From IMG/VR virus record IMGVR_UViG_3300032287_000839, positions 1 through 45,793 of that record: a stretch of DNA of 45,793 nt, one strand, 5' to 3'. Every line of letters begins with the position of its first letter. Position 1 is the stretch's first letter. Made by a program: the position numbers and the translations under genes. The notes beneath the pieces are model-generated. The model worked only from the letters and a program-made list of their open reading frames with translations, had not been told where the DNA came from and searched no databases. This DNA comes from a virus. Positions 24,385-32,526 of this stretch are shown one piece after another.

Positions 24385-25420
24385 TGGACAAACTAAGACA
24401 GAAGCTCAATACAGAGCTGTGCAAATGGATAGTTCCTCAAGTTTGAAGGAATTCTCCCAGAATAGAAAGAAGTACCACAAGAAGTACATTCTTAATGAAA
24501 GAGTAGAAGAAGAAGATAATCTAGCTGCTACAATGGGCAGAATTGTAGAAACATTGTTATTAGAACCAGAAGAGTTTGATAACAGATTCCACATGTCTAT
24601 TGTTACTAGTGCACCAACAGGATTGATGTTGGATTTTGTAGAAGCATTGTATAAACATACAGCTGAAGCTACAAATGAAGATGGTGTATTAACTAGAAAC
24701 TTTGAAGAGTTATGCAAAGACGCTTATGTAGATTCAGGATTCAAGATTAAGTTGGATGCTGTTCTTAATAAATTTGTAGGCTCAGATGCTGAAGTGTATT
24801 ACAAAGAGATCCGTGAGGTGAGAAGCAAAGGCTTAACTGTTGTTACAACTAAAGATGTAGATAATGCTACTAAGATTGTAGAAGAGTTAAAAACCAATGA
24901 TTTTACATCTCCAGTTGTAAACTTAGTAAATAGTGCTAGATATTCTATCTATAACCAATTACAGGTTGAAGGATATGATGTATTTGGTCATCTGTTTAAG
25001 TCTATGATGGACAAGATGATTGTAGATCACAATAGCAAAACAGTTCAGGTGTATGACTTAAAGTGTACTTGGTCTGTTGAGAACTTTTATGATGAGTACT
25101 ATTTATATCGTAGAGCATATATTCAAGGATTCTTATATCACAAAGCTGCAGAGTCTTGGGCTAGTGAAATGGGTTATGGAGATTATACTATTCTCTATCC
25201 TAAGTTCATTGTTTGTGATAGCACAAATTATAGTGCTCCATTGATTTATGCAATGTCTGATATTAACATGCAAGATGCTCTTAATGGATTTACGTACAAA
25301 GGAAGAGAGTATCCAGGTGTTGCTTCATTGATAGAAGACCTTCAATGGGCTATTGATAATGACAAATGGAACATCTCTAGAGAAAACTATATTAATAATG
25401 GTGTTGTAAAATTAGGTTAA
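24377..25420 (+). CDS. PD-(D/E)XK nuclease, RecE/lambda-exonuclease-like
   Basis: 347 residues from ATG 24377 (MISGQTKTEAQYRAVQMDSS); the earlier in-frame ATG (24341) would add 12 residues inside the preceding gene. The core has the usual order: GRIVETLLLEPEEF, then FGHLFKSMMDKMIVD with the first Asp, VQVYDLKCT with the D-LK catalytic pair, and RRAYIQGFLYH as the QxxxY-type motif. Such nucleases resect DNA for recombination; a role with the Sak4-like ATPase and SSB is likely. Shares a base with the next gene's ATG. Confidence 0.78.
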   Translation: MISGQTKTEAQYRAVQMDSSSSLKEFSQNRKKYHKKYILNERVEEEDNLAATMGRIVETLLLEPEEFDNRFHMSIVTSAPTGLMLDFVEALYKHTAEATNEDGVLTRNFEELCKDAYVDSGFKIKLDAVLNKFVGSDAEVYYKEIREVRSKGLTVVTTKDVDNATKIVEELKTNDFTSPVVNLVNSARYSIYNQLQVEGYDVFGHLFKSMMDKMIVDHNSKTVQVYDLKCTWSVENFYDEYYLYRRAYIQGFLYHKAAESWASEMGYGDYTILYPKFIVCDSTNYSAPLIYAMSDINMQDALNGFTYKGREYPGVASLIEDLQWAIDNDKWNISRENYINNGVVKLG

Positions 25421-25971
25421 TGGAAATAAAAAAGACCATAACCAGTATATTTATTGTCCCTACGCTGAGTATTGGAAAAGAAAGGCTAATGGACAATGGA
25501 TATATTAATGGTTATATAAAAGATGGTAGAAAAGAAGTTCAATATGAAAGTTGCGTCTATCTTCTTTTCAAACCAGAAAACTTAGATAAGTTTAGAGAGT
25601 TTCTAGATACAGAATATGAACGCACAAAGTCCATAGTTGATGATTATGATTATGAAGATGGATATGTTGTAGTGGTTTATATGCTCAACTCTAAACTCGA
25701 TAAAGATTTTGAACTAATAAAACAAGGTAAATATTCTAAAACTTCTCCAAAGTTTCAGGAAATATTCCCTAAAATTGTTAAACTTAAAAGAAATGGTCTT
25801 TATAGAGATGAAATAAGTCTTCAATACCGTATATTTAACAAAACAGAAGATCTTCGTAAATACTGGGAAGACCTCCTTGATACAGAAATCTCTGAAGATA
25901 TGGAAGTATGGAGTACATTCATTGAAGAAGACGAAACCTTAAACCTTGATAAAATTAAAGAACATGTTTAA
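25420..25971 (+). CDS. Hypothetical protein
   Basis: 183 residues, no family recognised. It is acidic and mixed alpha/beta, with segments such as SVYLLFKPENLDKFREFL-like (Pro at 50s) and YVVVVYMLNSKLDKDFELIK-like stretches. Its ATG overlaps the stop of the nuclease gene and the next gene overlaps its 3' end by eight bases. Confidence 0.5.
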   Translation: MEIKKTITSIFIVPTLSIGKERLMDNGYINGYIKDGRKEVQYESCVYLLFKPENLDKFREFLDTEYERTKSIVDDYDYEDGYVVVVYMLNSKLDKDFELIKQGKYSKTSPKFQEIFPKIVKLKRNGLYRDEISLQYRIFNKTEDLRKYWEDLLDTEISEDMEVWSTFIEEDETLNLDKIKEHV

Positions 25972-26191
25972 CAAAGACATATCAGACAAGCTCACAGAGC
26001 TATATGGAGAAGAGAATGTGATTCTTTTCTCACAAATGGAAGCAACTAGAAACTCATTAATATTTGATGAACTAGCAGCTAATTCATACACTGACATAGA
26101 GGAACACAGTTTTGAAAGAGACTGGTGGAAGCAGAATGCAGAAAGATTAAAGGAATCAAGATTCGAAAAACGTAAAAACATTACACCATGA
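25964..26191 (+). CDS. Hypothetical protein
   Basis: 75 residues from ATG 25964 (MFNKDISDKLTELYGEENVI); the ATG at 25946 lies further inside the previous gene. Helical, with a basic C-terminus (RLKESRFEKRKNITP). No family recognised. Its stop overlaps the next ATG (ATGA). Confidence 0.5.
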   Translation: MFNKDISDKLTELYGEENVILFSQMEATRNSLIFDELAANSYTDIEEHSFERDWWKQNAERLKESRFEKRKNITP

Positions 26192-26553
26192 ACAGTAAAA
26201 CACTCTTAGAAAACTACCCAAAAGCTGCAGATGTTATTAGACAACATTTTGTAGACAAGCTAGTAGAGTCTTTAAATGATGCTGATTTACCAGATGATTT
26301 TAAAGAATTTGCTAGACAACAAGAAATTGATAACGATAAGATAGCTTCGTTGATAGATTCTCAACCTAGAGGATTATTTGATGTGTTTGATGATCATAAG
26401 ATATTTACACAAATTAGTATAGATATTGAGAACAACTGCTTCAGATGGTCATTTGATGGAGGTAAGGTGGAAAGCAACGATTATGATACAAGAAAAGATG
26501 CTGAAGCGGCAGCTGTAGAAAAGGCATTTGAAATTCTAAATGATAAGCTATGA
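26188..26553 (+). CDS. Hypothetical protein
   Basis: 121 residues, mostly helical N-terminal part, then ENNCFRWSFDGGKVESNDYD and an amphipathic helix with AEAAAVEKAFEIL. The C-terminal pattern, a beta hairpin followed by a helix, resembles small phage domains that have no known role. It begins in the previous stop and its stop overlaps the MazG-like start. Confidence 0.5.
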   Translation: MNSKTLLENYPKAADVIRQHFVDKLVESLNDADLPDDFKEFARQQEIDNDKIASLIDSQPRGLFDVFDDHKIFTQISIDIENNCFRWSFDGGKVESNDYDTRKDAEAAAVEKAFEILNDKL

Positions 26554-26849
26554 TTTATAACAATGATGTAGATCCAAATGTAACCATGTGGCAGAACGAA
26601 AGTGATCAAGTGGTGCTATCAGTAATTGAGAAGTACGCTAAGCGTAGTGAAGTGGGAATAGCCAAGTATGGTACCACACTAGAAACTAACAACAAGGATA
26701 ACTATCTCAAACATCTACAGGAGGAATTAATGGATGCAACGCTCTATCTAGAGAAGCTTATGACCTTAGATAAGGAAATAACTAAGTTAGTTAGAAATCA
26801 TTCAAATGATGCAGAATTAGGACACAAAATAAGAGAGTTGATTAGATAA
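26550..26849 (+). CDS. MazG-like nucleotide pyrophosphohydrolase
   Basis: 99 residues. RSEVGIAKYGTTLE, followed by LKHLQEELMDATLYLEKLMT, contains the E-E-x-x-D/A arrangement of helical all-alpha NTP pyrophosphohydrolases (MazG, DUF5664-type). Such enzymes remove aberrant or signalling nucleotides such as ppGpp or dUTP. Only one helical hairpin is visible, so the protein is shorter than classical MazG. It is the last gene of the long operon before a promoter. Confidence 0.7.
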   Translation: MIYNNDVDPNVTMWQNESDQVVLSVIEKYAKRSEVGIAKYGTTLETNNKDNYLKHLQEELMDATLYLEKLMTLDKEITKLVRNHSNDAELGHKIRELIR

Positions 26850-26864
26850 TATTTTTCAAATCTC

Positions 26865-26895
26865 TTGGAACTTTAATTAGGGGGTTGTATATTTG
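26865..26895 (+). promoter_or_regulatory. Bacteroidota-type promoter inside an inverted repeat
   Basis: TTGG (26865-26868), 19 bases, then TATATTTG (26888-26895) resembles the TTTG - N19 - TAnnTTTG consensus. The -7 box lies in the loop of a perfect 8-bp inverted repeat, TAGGGGGT (26878-26885) and ACCCCCTA (26898-26905). This could be a binding site of a regulator or a terminator for the upstream operon. Confidence 0.7.
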
Positions 26896-26922
26896 CGACC
26901 CCCTAAAATTTACCCTTTTTAC

Positions 26923-27437
26923 ATGGAAAATAACTGCCCAATTTGTGGAAAAACTAGACAATATAAATCTAAAAGTGGATTTTATAGGGCAAATAAAAAT
27001 AATTTGCCTTGTAAGTCTTGTTCTAACTCATTGAATGCTGGTGGAATTGGTCATGTTTTATACAATGATCAAGGTCAAAGTGTTGTATAGATTGTAAACA
27101 ATTTAAAATTTTAGATGAATATTATGATAACAAAGCTGGAAAAACTTCAGTTTGTAAAGAATGTTCACACAAAAGAGCAAGTAAATATCATAAATCTATT
27201 TATAGATATGCCAAATATGGTATAACTAAAGAACAATTTGATGAACTATTTAAAACTCAAGAAGGTAAATGTCCAATATGTAGAACTGAACTAAAAGAAG
27301 AGATTCATATAGATCATGATCATATAAATGGTCAAGTAAGAGGAATTCTTTGTGGTAAGTGTAACAAAGGATTAGGGCAATTTAATGATAATATAGAATC
27401 TTTAACAAACGCAATTAAATATTTAAAAAATGAGTAA
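26923..27437 (+). pseudogene. Endonuclease VII-like (HNH) gene broken by a frameshift
   Basis: The first part, from ATG 26923, reads CPICG...CKSCSN and GGIG, the zinc-binding N-terminal repeats of this family, and stops at TAG 27088-27090. In the -1 frame the protein continues from CCIDC to YYDNKAGKTSVCKECSHK and ends with IHIDHDHINGQVRGILCGKC, the catalytic HNH-type core of Pfam endonuclease VII. The two frames overlap only at 27069-27087, where I see no slippery heptamer. The simplest reading is a one-base deletion. It lies directly before the nrd gene and overlaps its first 8 bases. Confidence 0.78.
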
Positions 27438-29298
27438 CACACAAACAGATTTAGGACTACAGGCATTAAGTTCTATCACAATTTTTAGCAAATACGCTAA
27501 ATATATCCCAGAACTTAAACGAAGAGAGACCTGGGATGAGATAGTAGATAGATATCAGGAGATGATGATTAAGAAGTATCCTAGTCTAGATGTAGCAATC
27601 GTAGAGAGTGCTAAGTTTATCAGAGAGAAAAAGGTGCTACCCTCAATGAGAGCCCTTCAGTTTGCAGGTGCTGCAATGGAAGTGAATAATGCAAGAGGTT
27701 ATAACTGTGCATACTTACCAGTAGATAGTTTATATAGTTTCAGTGAGACTATGTTCTTATTATTAGGTGGTAGTGGTGTAGGTTATTCTGTACAGAAGCA
27801 TCACGTAGAGCAATTACCAGCTATCAAGAAGCAAGAGAACTACAAACAACGCAACTATCTAATTGAAGATAGTATCATGGGATGGGCTGATGCTGTTAAA
27901 GTGTTAGTTAAGTTCTACTTTGAGGGTGGATATAAGCCTAAGTTTGACTTTAGAGCTATTCGCCACAAGGGAGCTAGACTAGTAACAGCTGGTGGTAAAG
28001 CACCTGGACCAGAACCATTAAAGATATGTTTAACACACATTGATGCTATCATGGAGCGTAAGAAAGATGGTGAACAACTATCTCCTTTAGAATGTCATGA
28101 TATCATGTGCCATATAGCTAACTCGGTTCTAGCAGGTGGTATCAGAAGAAGTGCTATGATTGCTTTATTCTCTCATGATGATGAGGAAATGATTACATGT
28201 AAGTATGGCAATTGGTGGGAATTGAATGAACAACGTGGTAGAGCTAATAACTCTGCTGTTCTAGAGAGAGGATCAGTAGGTGAAGAGGAATTCAATGATC
28301 TATGGAAGAGAATTGAAGCTTCTGGATCTGGTGAACCAGGTATCTACTGGACCAACAATAAAGATTGGGGAACTAATCCTTGTTGTGAGATAGGTTTAAG
28401 ACCATTCCAATTCTGTAACTTATGTGAGGTGAATGTATCTGATGTAGTTGATCAAGTGGACTTAAACAACCGTGTGGCTGTAGCATCATTCTTTGGTACA
28501 TTACAAGCAGGATTCACTGATTTCCACTACTTGCGTCCAATATGGCAGAAAACAACTGCTAAAGACGCTCTATTAGGAATTGGTATGACTGGTATAGGAT
28601 CAGGAGAAATCCTTAAATATAACCTAGAACTAGTGGCTAATACAGCTAAAACTGTAAATAGAGACATATCATCACTAATTGGTACCAACGAAGCAGCTCG
28701 TATTACATGTATTAAGCCTTCTGGTACAACTAGTTTGGTGTTAGGTACAGCAAGTGGTATTCATGCTTGGCATGCTCCATACTACCTTAGAACCATGAGA
28801 TTTAATAAGAATGAGGACATAGCTATGTACTTAGAGATTAACCATCCTGAATTATGTGAGGATGATGTTCTTCGTCCTAAGGATACACTATGTGTAAGAA
28901 TTCCTGTTAAAGCTCCTGAAGGATCTATTTTCCGTACAGAGTCTCCATTAGAAACATTAGAGCGTGTTAAGAAGTTCTCTCAAGAATGGATTAAGCCTGG
29001 TCACATTAATGGTGATAACACTCATAATGTAAGTGCTACTATATCTGTTACTGATGAATGGGAAGTTGTAGGACAATGGATGTGGGATAATAGAGAAGTA
29101 TATAACGGTCTATCTGTACTACCTTATTTTGGAGGAACATATAAACAAGCTCCATTTGAGGACATTACAGAAGAGGAATACAATAACCGCATAGCCCATT
29201 TAACATCTGTAGACTTAACCAAGGTGATAGAACAAGATGATTCTGTAGACTTTGGTCAAGTGGCAGCATGTGCAGGTGGTGCATGTGAAATTCAATAA
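27430..29298 (+). CDS. nrdJ: Class II (adenosylcobalamin-dependent) ribonucleoside-triphosphate reductase
   Basis: 622 residues of the monomeric RTPR type. LPSMRALQFAGAA, then NCAYLPVDSL and LLLGGSGVGYS are the N-terminal substrate and effector region; NPCCEIGLRPFQFCNL carries the active-site Cys, Glu and Cys; KPSGTTSLVLGTASGIH is the conserved finger region; the C-terminal AACAGGACEIQ holds the redox-active CxxxxC pair. It makes dNTPs with vitamin B12 as radical source and needs no oxygen. The thioredoxin at 11.3 kb is a likely reductant. Confidence 0.9.
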   Translation: MSNTQTDLGLQALSSITIFSKYAKYIPELKRRETWDEIVDRYQEMMIKKYPSLDVAIVESAKFIREKKVLPSMRALQFAGAAMEVNNARGYNCAYLPVDSLYSFSETMFLLLGGSGVGYSVQKHHVEQLPAIKKQENYKQRNYLIEDSIMGWADAVKVLVKFYFEGGYKPKFDFRAIRHKGARLVTAGGKAPGPEPLKICLTHIDAIMERKKDGEQLSPLECHDIMCHIANSVLAGGIRRSAMIALFSHDDEEMITCKYGNWWELNEQRGRANNSAVLERGSVGEEEFNDLWKRIEASGSGEPGIYWTNNKDWGTNPCCEIGLRPFQFCNLCEVNVSDVVDQVDLNNRVAVASFFGTLQAGFTDFHYLRPIWQKTTAKDALLGIGMTGIGSGEILKYNLELVANTAKTVNRDISSLIGTNEAARITCIKPSGTTSLVLGTASGIHAWHAPYYLRTMRFNKNEDIAMYLEINHPELCEDDVLRPKDTLCVRIPVKAPEGSIFRTESPLETLERVKKFSQEWIKPGHINGDNTHNVSATISVTDEWEVVGQWMWDNREVYNGLSVLPYFGGTYKQAPFEDITEEEYNNRIAHLTSVDLTKVIEQDDSVDFGQVAACAGGACEIQ

Positions 29299-29300
29299 TT

Positions 29301-29480
29301 ATGGAAAAAAAAGAATTCATAAAGGACGTTGATTACTATCTTGAAGAAGGATTTGTAATATTTACTCAGAAGTACCTAGAGGAAAAAGGAGAGTGCTGTG
29401 GTAATAACTGCAGACACTGTCCATACGATCCTCCAAGGGAAAAAGGTAACACAATAACAGTAAATGATAACAAAAGTTAA
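29301..29480 (+). CDS. DUF5522-like small cysteine protein
   Basis: Found by hand translation, 59 residues, starting MEKKEFIKDVDYYLEEGFVI. The C-terminal half has GECCGNNCRHCPYDPP, the signature of small bacterial proteins of the DUF5522 type, which probably bind metal through C-C-x(3)-C-x(2)-C. Its role is unknown. It starts two bases after the reductase stop, so it is likely part of the nrd unit. Confidence 0.6.
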   Translation: MEKKEFIKDVDYYLEEGFVIFTQKYLEEKGECCGNNCRHCPYDPPREKGNTITVNDNKS

Positions 29481-29495
29481 CAACGGAAAAAATAA

Positions 29496-29529
29496 TTTGC
29501 ACTTATATGCATAAATATGCATAGATTTG
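29496..29529 (+). promoter_or_regulatory. Operator-like array and weak promoter upstream of recA
   Basis: TTTG (29496-29499) and TAGATTTG (29522-29529) resemble the Bacteroidota boxes but with 22 bases between them. In the spacer two palindromes TATGCATA (29506-29513 and 29516-29523) are exactly 10 bp apart, so on the same DNA face, and TTTGCAC occurs at both ends (29496 and 29526). This looks like an operator for a dimeric repressor. Confidence 0.55.
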
Positions 29530-29556
29530 CACTCTGTCTTAGTTCTTTAATTGTGT

Positions 29557-29596
29557 CAGCCCCTGGTATTTCTATACTGGGGGCTTTATTTTTTTG
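29557..29596 (+). terminator. Rho-independent terminator in the recA leader
   Basis: AGCCCC (29558-29563) pairs with GGGGCT (29580-29585) with a 16-base loop, followed by TTTATTTTTTT. It lies between the operator-like promoter and the recA gene, so it would end a transcript of about 60 bases from the first promoter. Confidence 0.75.
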
Positions 29597-29606
29597 TCAC
29601 AATTTC

Positions 29607-29637
29607 ATGGAAATATGCAGAAAGTTTAGTAAATTTG
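29607..29637 (+). promoter_or_regulatory. Probable recA promoter
   Basis: TAAATTTG (29630-29637) is a perfect -7 box; the -33 box is weak (ATGG at 29607 or TTTC at 29603). It lies 20 bases before the recA ATG, after the terminator. Confidence 0.55.
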
Positions 29638-29657
29638 TACGCACAAAACAATTAAAT

Positions 29658-30686
29658 ATGGCTAAAGCAGCAAAAGCTCAGGAGGGCTCTATCTCCAAAT
29701 TTCAAGATGCTCTTGATAAATTAAACAAGGCATATGGTGTAGGCACAGTACTTACACTTGATTCAAAAGACAATGGTGATTATGATGTTATTTCAACAGG
29801 TTCAATTGGATTTGACTATGTTACATTAGGTGTTGGTGGTTTTGTTAAAGGCAAAATGTACGAACTAATGGGCTGGGAAGGTACAGGTAAATCAACTATT
29901 TGTGGTCATGTTGTAGCTGAAGCTCAGAAGAAAGGTAACAAGGTTGTTTATATCGATGGCGAGCATGCTGTTGATAAAAACTATTTTGAAGCTATTGGTG
30001 TTAACACTAGTGAGTTATTAATTGCTCAGCCATCATGTGGTGAGGAAGGTTTTAACATTGCTATGGAAATGATTAACACTGGAGAAGTTGGTTTAATTAT
30101 CATTGACTCTGATAGCTCATTGATTCCTAAGAAGCAATTAGATGGTGAGGTGGGTGATAGCACTATTGGTTACAAATCTAGATTAAACAGTAATGCTTAT
30201 CCAAAACTTAAATCTGCTCTATCTGAACATAATGTATGTCTTATTGTCATTTCTCAGTATAGAGAGAAGATTGGTGTGATGTTTGGTAATCCAACAACTA
30301 CACAAGGTGGTCATGCATTGAAGTTCTACAGTGATTGTAGAATTGAGGTGAGCAAAAGCTTAGCAAAAGATGGTGATGTAAACTATGGTAATATTACCAA
30401 GGTGAAAGCTATCAAGAATAAGATGTGTCCTCCATATCAACTATCTCAGTTTGAGATTGTGTATGGTGTGGGTATTGACAAGCTTGATGAGATTATGACT
30501 CTTATCAATGATCACAATCTTGGTAGAAAGTATGGTAAAACTATGACAATTGGTGAAACTAAGTATGACCTTGATGAATTCAAGAAGATGTTAACTGATA
30601 ACCAGGAGTTTTATGATGATATCAAATCTCAAATTATTAACAAAATCAAAGAAACTAAAATCGAAGAAGATGATAGTGAAATTTAA
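29658..30686 (+). CDS. recA-like: RecA/UvsX-like recombinase
   Basis: 342 residues from ATG 29658 (MAKAAKAQEGSISKFQDAL); the in-frame ATG at 29517 would add a hydrophobic, terminator-spanning lead and is unlikely. Walker A is GWEGTGKST (about 75-83), the Walker B region VGLIIIDSDSSLI (about 150) and the segment VVYIDGEHAVD follow RecA/UvsX order, and VCLIVISQYREKIG is the L1-adjacent motif. It forms filaments on ssDNA and exchanges strands, probably fed by the nuclease and SSB encoded upstream. The 3' end overlaps dut by 17 bases. Confidence 0.88.
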   Translation: MAKAAKAQEGSISKFQDALDKLNKAYGVGTVLTLDSKDNGDYDVISTGSIGFDYVTLGVGGFVKGKMYELMGWEGTGKSTICGHVVAEAQKKGNKVVYIDGEHAVDKNYFEAIGVNTSELLIAQPSCGEEGFNIAMEMINTGEVGLIIIDSDSSLIPKKQLDGEVGDSTIGYKSRLNSNAYPKLKSALSEHNVCLIVISQYREKIGVMFGNPTTTQGGHALKFYSDCRIEVSKSLAKDGDVNYGNITKVKAIKNKMCPPYQLSQFEIVYGVGIDKLDEIMTLINDHNLGRKYGKTMTIGETKYDLDEFKKMLTDNQEFYDDIKSQIINKIKETKIEEDDSEI

Positions 30687-31119
30687 AAAGCTTACAGATG
30701 ATGTGAGGATGCCCATTAAGGGCTCTTCACACGCTGCATGTTATGATGTACATGCACACTCTATAGTACACAAAGAAGATGGTAAAGTTGTAGTAGGACT
30801 AGGGTTCAAAACAGAAATACCTAAAGGGTATAGAGGTGTTATCGTTCCTAGGAGTAACTTAACTAAATTCCATTGGGTATTGAACAATTCATTTGGTGTA
30901 ATTGATTCTGATTACCGTGGTGAATGGATGGCCATCTTTACACAAATACCTATATTATTTGGAGACACTTTAGGAACTACAGCATTTCCTTATAATGTAG
31001 GAGATAGAGTGGCTCAAATCTATTTTGAACCTGTACATGAAGTTATACTAGGTATAGTTGAAGAACTAGAGGATTCTGATAGAGGTGAAGGAGGTTTTGG
31101 TTCAACTGGTGTTAAATGA
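30670..31119 (+). CDS. dut: dUTP pyrophosphatase (trimeric type)
   Basis: 149 residues from ATG 30670. All five motifs are present: AACYDVHA, PRSNLTKF, GVIDSDYRGEW, GDRVAQIYFEPV and RGEGGFGSTG. It converts dUTP to dUMP and PPi and so keeps uracil out of DNA. The in-frame ATG at 30613 lies inside recA and would add a basic, unrelated lead. It is overlapped by the end of recA, and its own TGA overlaps the next ATG. Confidence 0.93.
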   Translation: MIVKFKKLTDDVRMPIKGSSHAACYDVHAHSIVHKEDGKVVVGLGFKTEIPKGYRGVIVPRSNLTKFHWVLNNSFGVIDSDYRGEWMAIFTQIPILFGDTLGTTAFPYNVGDRVAQIYFEPVHEVILGIVEELEDSDRGEGGFGSTGVK

Positions 31120-31514
31120 TGACCTGCAAAACCTGTGGTAAAAAGTGTGATGGAGAATATTGTTTTCAACATAAGCCTAGAAAGCCTTTAGCCCCCACTA
31201 AAGGTTTTAAGGTGAAGGTTCCTGAGAAACATCCTATTACTGAGGTGAACCCTATGAAGGATATGTTCTTAAGTATATGGAAGAAAAGACCACATAAATC
31301 AGAAGTTAGTGGAGATTCTCTAGGATCTGAACCCCTATCAACATTCTTTCATCATATTTTACCAAAAAATAAATACTTAAAAGCTGCTTTAGATGAAGAA
31401 AATATCATACTTTTGACATGGGAAGAACATGACCAAGTTGAGAGTGATATTTACAGATTCGAAGAAATTAACAAAAGACGTGAACAATTAAAGAAGAAGT
31501 ATGAAATACATTAA
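31116..31514 (+). CDS. HNH-like nuclease, NinG-type candidate
   Basis: 132 residues. The N-terminus has CKTCGKKCDGEYCFQH, a small zinc ribbon. The second half has SIWKKRPHKSEVSG, then FFHHILPKNKYL and IILLTWEEHDQVE, the order of an HNH core of the type in lambda NinG and other recombination endonucleases. It lies behind dut and overlaps the metallopeptidase-like gene by 14 bases. Enzyme activity is plausible, the exact role is not known. Confidence 0.6.
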   Translation: MMTCKTCGKKCDGEYCFQHKPRKPLAPTKGFKVKVPEKHPITEVNPMKDMFLSIWKKRPHKSEVSGDSLGSEPLSTFFHHILPKNKYLKAALDEENIILLTWEEHDQVESDIYRFEEINKRREQLKKKYEIH

Positions 31515-31956
31515 ATATATTGTGTTCATAATAGTGCTGGTAGGATCAGCAATAGGTATAAGAATGTTGATACCTGATGCAGCAAAATATCTTACTACTA
31601 AATACCAGTTAGTTACACTTCCTCCAAGCACGTTTGATATAGAGGTGAAAGTGTTAATTACAGATGATACAGCATTTGCTAGAAGTTATGTAATGGAAAA
31701 CCTAGATAGTTCAGTTAGAACTGAAGACTTTGATACAAGAGGTACCACATTTAGTATAGTTGATGGTAAACCTCCTATTATATGGTTTCCATACGAAACT
31801 CCTATAGCAATCATTAATCACGAATTGTTTCATGCCACAGTAAATATAATGAACTGGGCTGGTGTACCTTTAACTGACAGTACAGAAGAAGTGTATGCCT
31901 ATGAACTACAATATCTTACACAGCAATTAGATAACCAAATAAATACAAAAAAATGA
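31501..31956 (+). CDS. Membrane-anchored HExxH protein, putative zinc metallopeptidase
   Basis: 151 residues. An N-terminal anchor at about 5-24 (KYIVFIIVLVGSAIGIRMLI) has no lipobox or clear signal-peptidase site. The soluble part has HELFH at 107-111 within IAIINHELFHATVNIM, the HExxH zinc motif, and EEVYAYELQYL, which could supply the third (Glu) ligand. It could act at the inner membrane or periplasm, for instance in lysis or on the cell wall. The family is unknown to me; the zinc motif is short, so the function is inference. Confidence 0.6.
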   Translation: MKYIKYIVFIIVLVGSAIGIRMLIPDAAKYLTTKYQLVTLPPSTFDIEVKVLITDDTAFARSYVMENLDSSVRTEDFDTRGTTFSIVDGKPPIIWFPYETPIAIINHELFHATVNIMNWAGVPLTDSTEEVYAYELQYLTQQLDNQINTKK

Positions 31957-32231
31957 GTTTATTCTTTTACACAAGAGAAGTGTTCACATCAGAAGGTGCT
32001 GAACCAAAAATTTACACAGACAGTTTCAACTTAAACAAAGTGATTAGATCTGTACAAATGGAAGACAATAAAGTGTTAGTCTTATTAGATGACTTACACG
32101 AGCGTGCTGAACAAGTACCAGAAGTTAAAAATGGTAAAGTGGTTGGTTCCAAAAGAGAACGTAACACATTCCAAACAGAAATCAACTTACTTAATGAAGA
32201 TGCTATTAGATTTAACAATTTAAATAAATAA
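31953..32231 (+). CDS. Hypothetical protein
   Basis: 92 residues, starting MSLFFYTREVFTSEGAEPKI. The centre has two strands with DNKVLVLLDDLHERAEQVPE, then KNGKVVGSKRERNTFQTEIN. I believe similar proteins occur in related Bacteroidota phages, without a known function. It overlaps the previous gene by four bases and is 3 bases from the co-chaperonin-like gene. Confidence 0.55.
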   Translation: MSLFFYTREVFTSEGAEPKIYTDSFNLNKVIRSVQMEDNKVLVLLDDLHERAEQVPEVKNGKVVGSKRERNTFQTEINLLNEDAIRFNNLNK

Positions 32232-32234
32232 TTT

Positions 32235-32525
32235 ATGCCTACATTATTAGGAAACAGAATCTACTTAGAATTACCTATGCAAGAGGACGAAAGTAAGTTA
32301 ATTGTAGATGAGAATACAAAAGAAGCATTACAAAGAGAATTGCTTAATAAGATGTCCAAGTTAAAAGTGGTACAAGTTGGTACCATTGTTACAGAAATCA
32401 AGGTGGGGGACTATGTATTAGTAGATCCTGCAGCTATAAACAAAGCTATACTAGTCCCAATCTCTGATGATGGTGAAGAACGTGTAATATTAGTATCTCC
32501 ATTTGATGTAATTCAAATCTGGTAA
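32235..32525 (+). CDS. GroES-like co-chaperonin (T4 gp31 type)
   Basis: 96 residues. LGNRIYLELP at the start, then KLKVVQVGTIVTEIKVGDYV and LVDPAAINKAIL, and a final VSPFDVIQIW, fit the GroES beta barrel (gxRVlVkp..., v.aVG.....vkvGDxVly) with a different mobile loop (PMQEDESKLIVDENTKEALQ). Phage co-chaperonins such as T4 gp31 replace GroES to fold the major capsid protein. It follows the previous gene by 3 bases and precedes the glycosyltransferase genes. Confidence 0.65.
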   Translation: MPTLLGNRIYLELPMQEDESKLIVDENTKEALQRELLNKMSKLKVVQVGTIVTEIKVGDYVLVDPAAINKAILVPISDDGEERVILVSPFDVIQIW

Positions 32526-32526
32526 T

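Noticed and set aside
26923-27090. Stand-alone 56-residue zinc protein
   Set aside because: The continuation in the -1 frame shows the rest of an endonuclease VII-like protein, so it is the front part of a broken gene.
29517-29657. N-terminal extension of RecA from ATG 29517
   Set aside because: It would span a terminator and a promoter, and the extra 47 residues are unlike RecA; ATG 29658 gives the usual RecA start.
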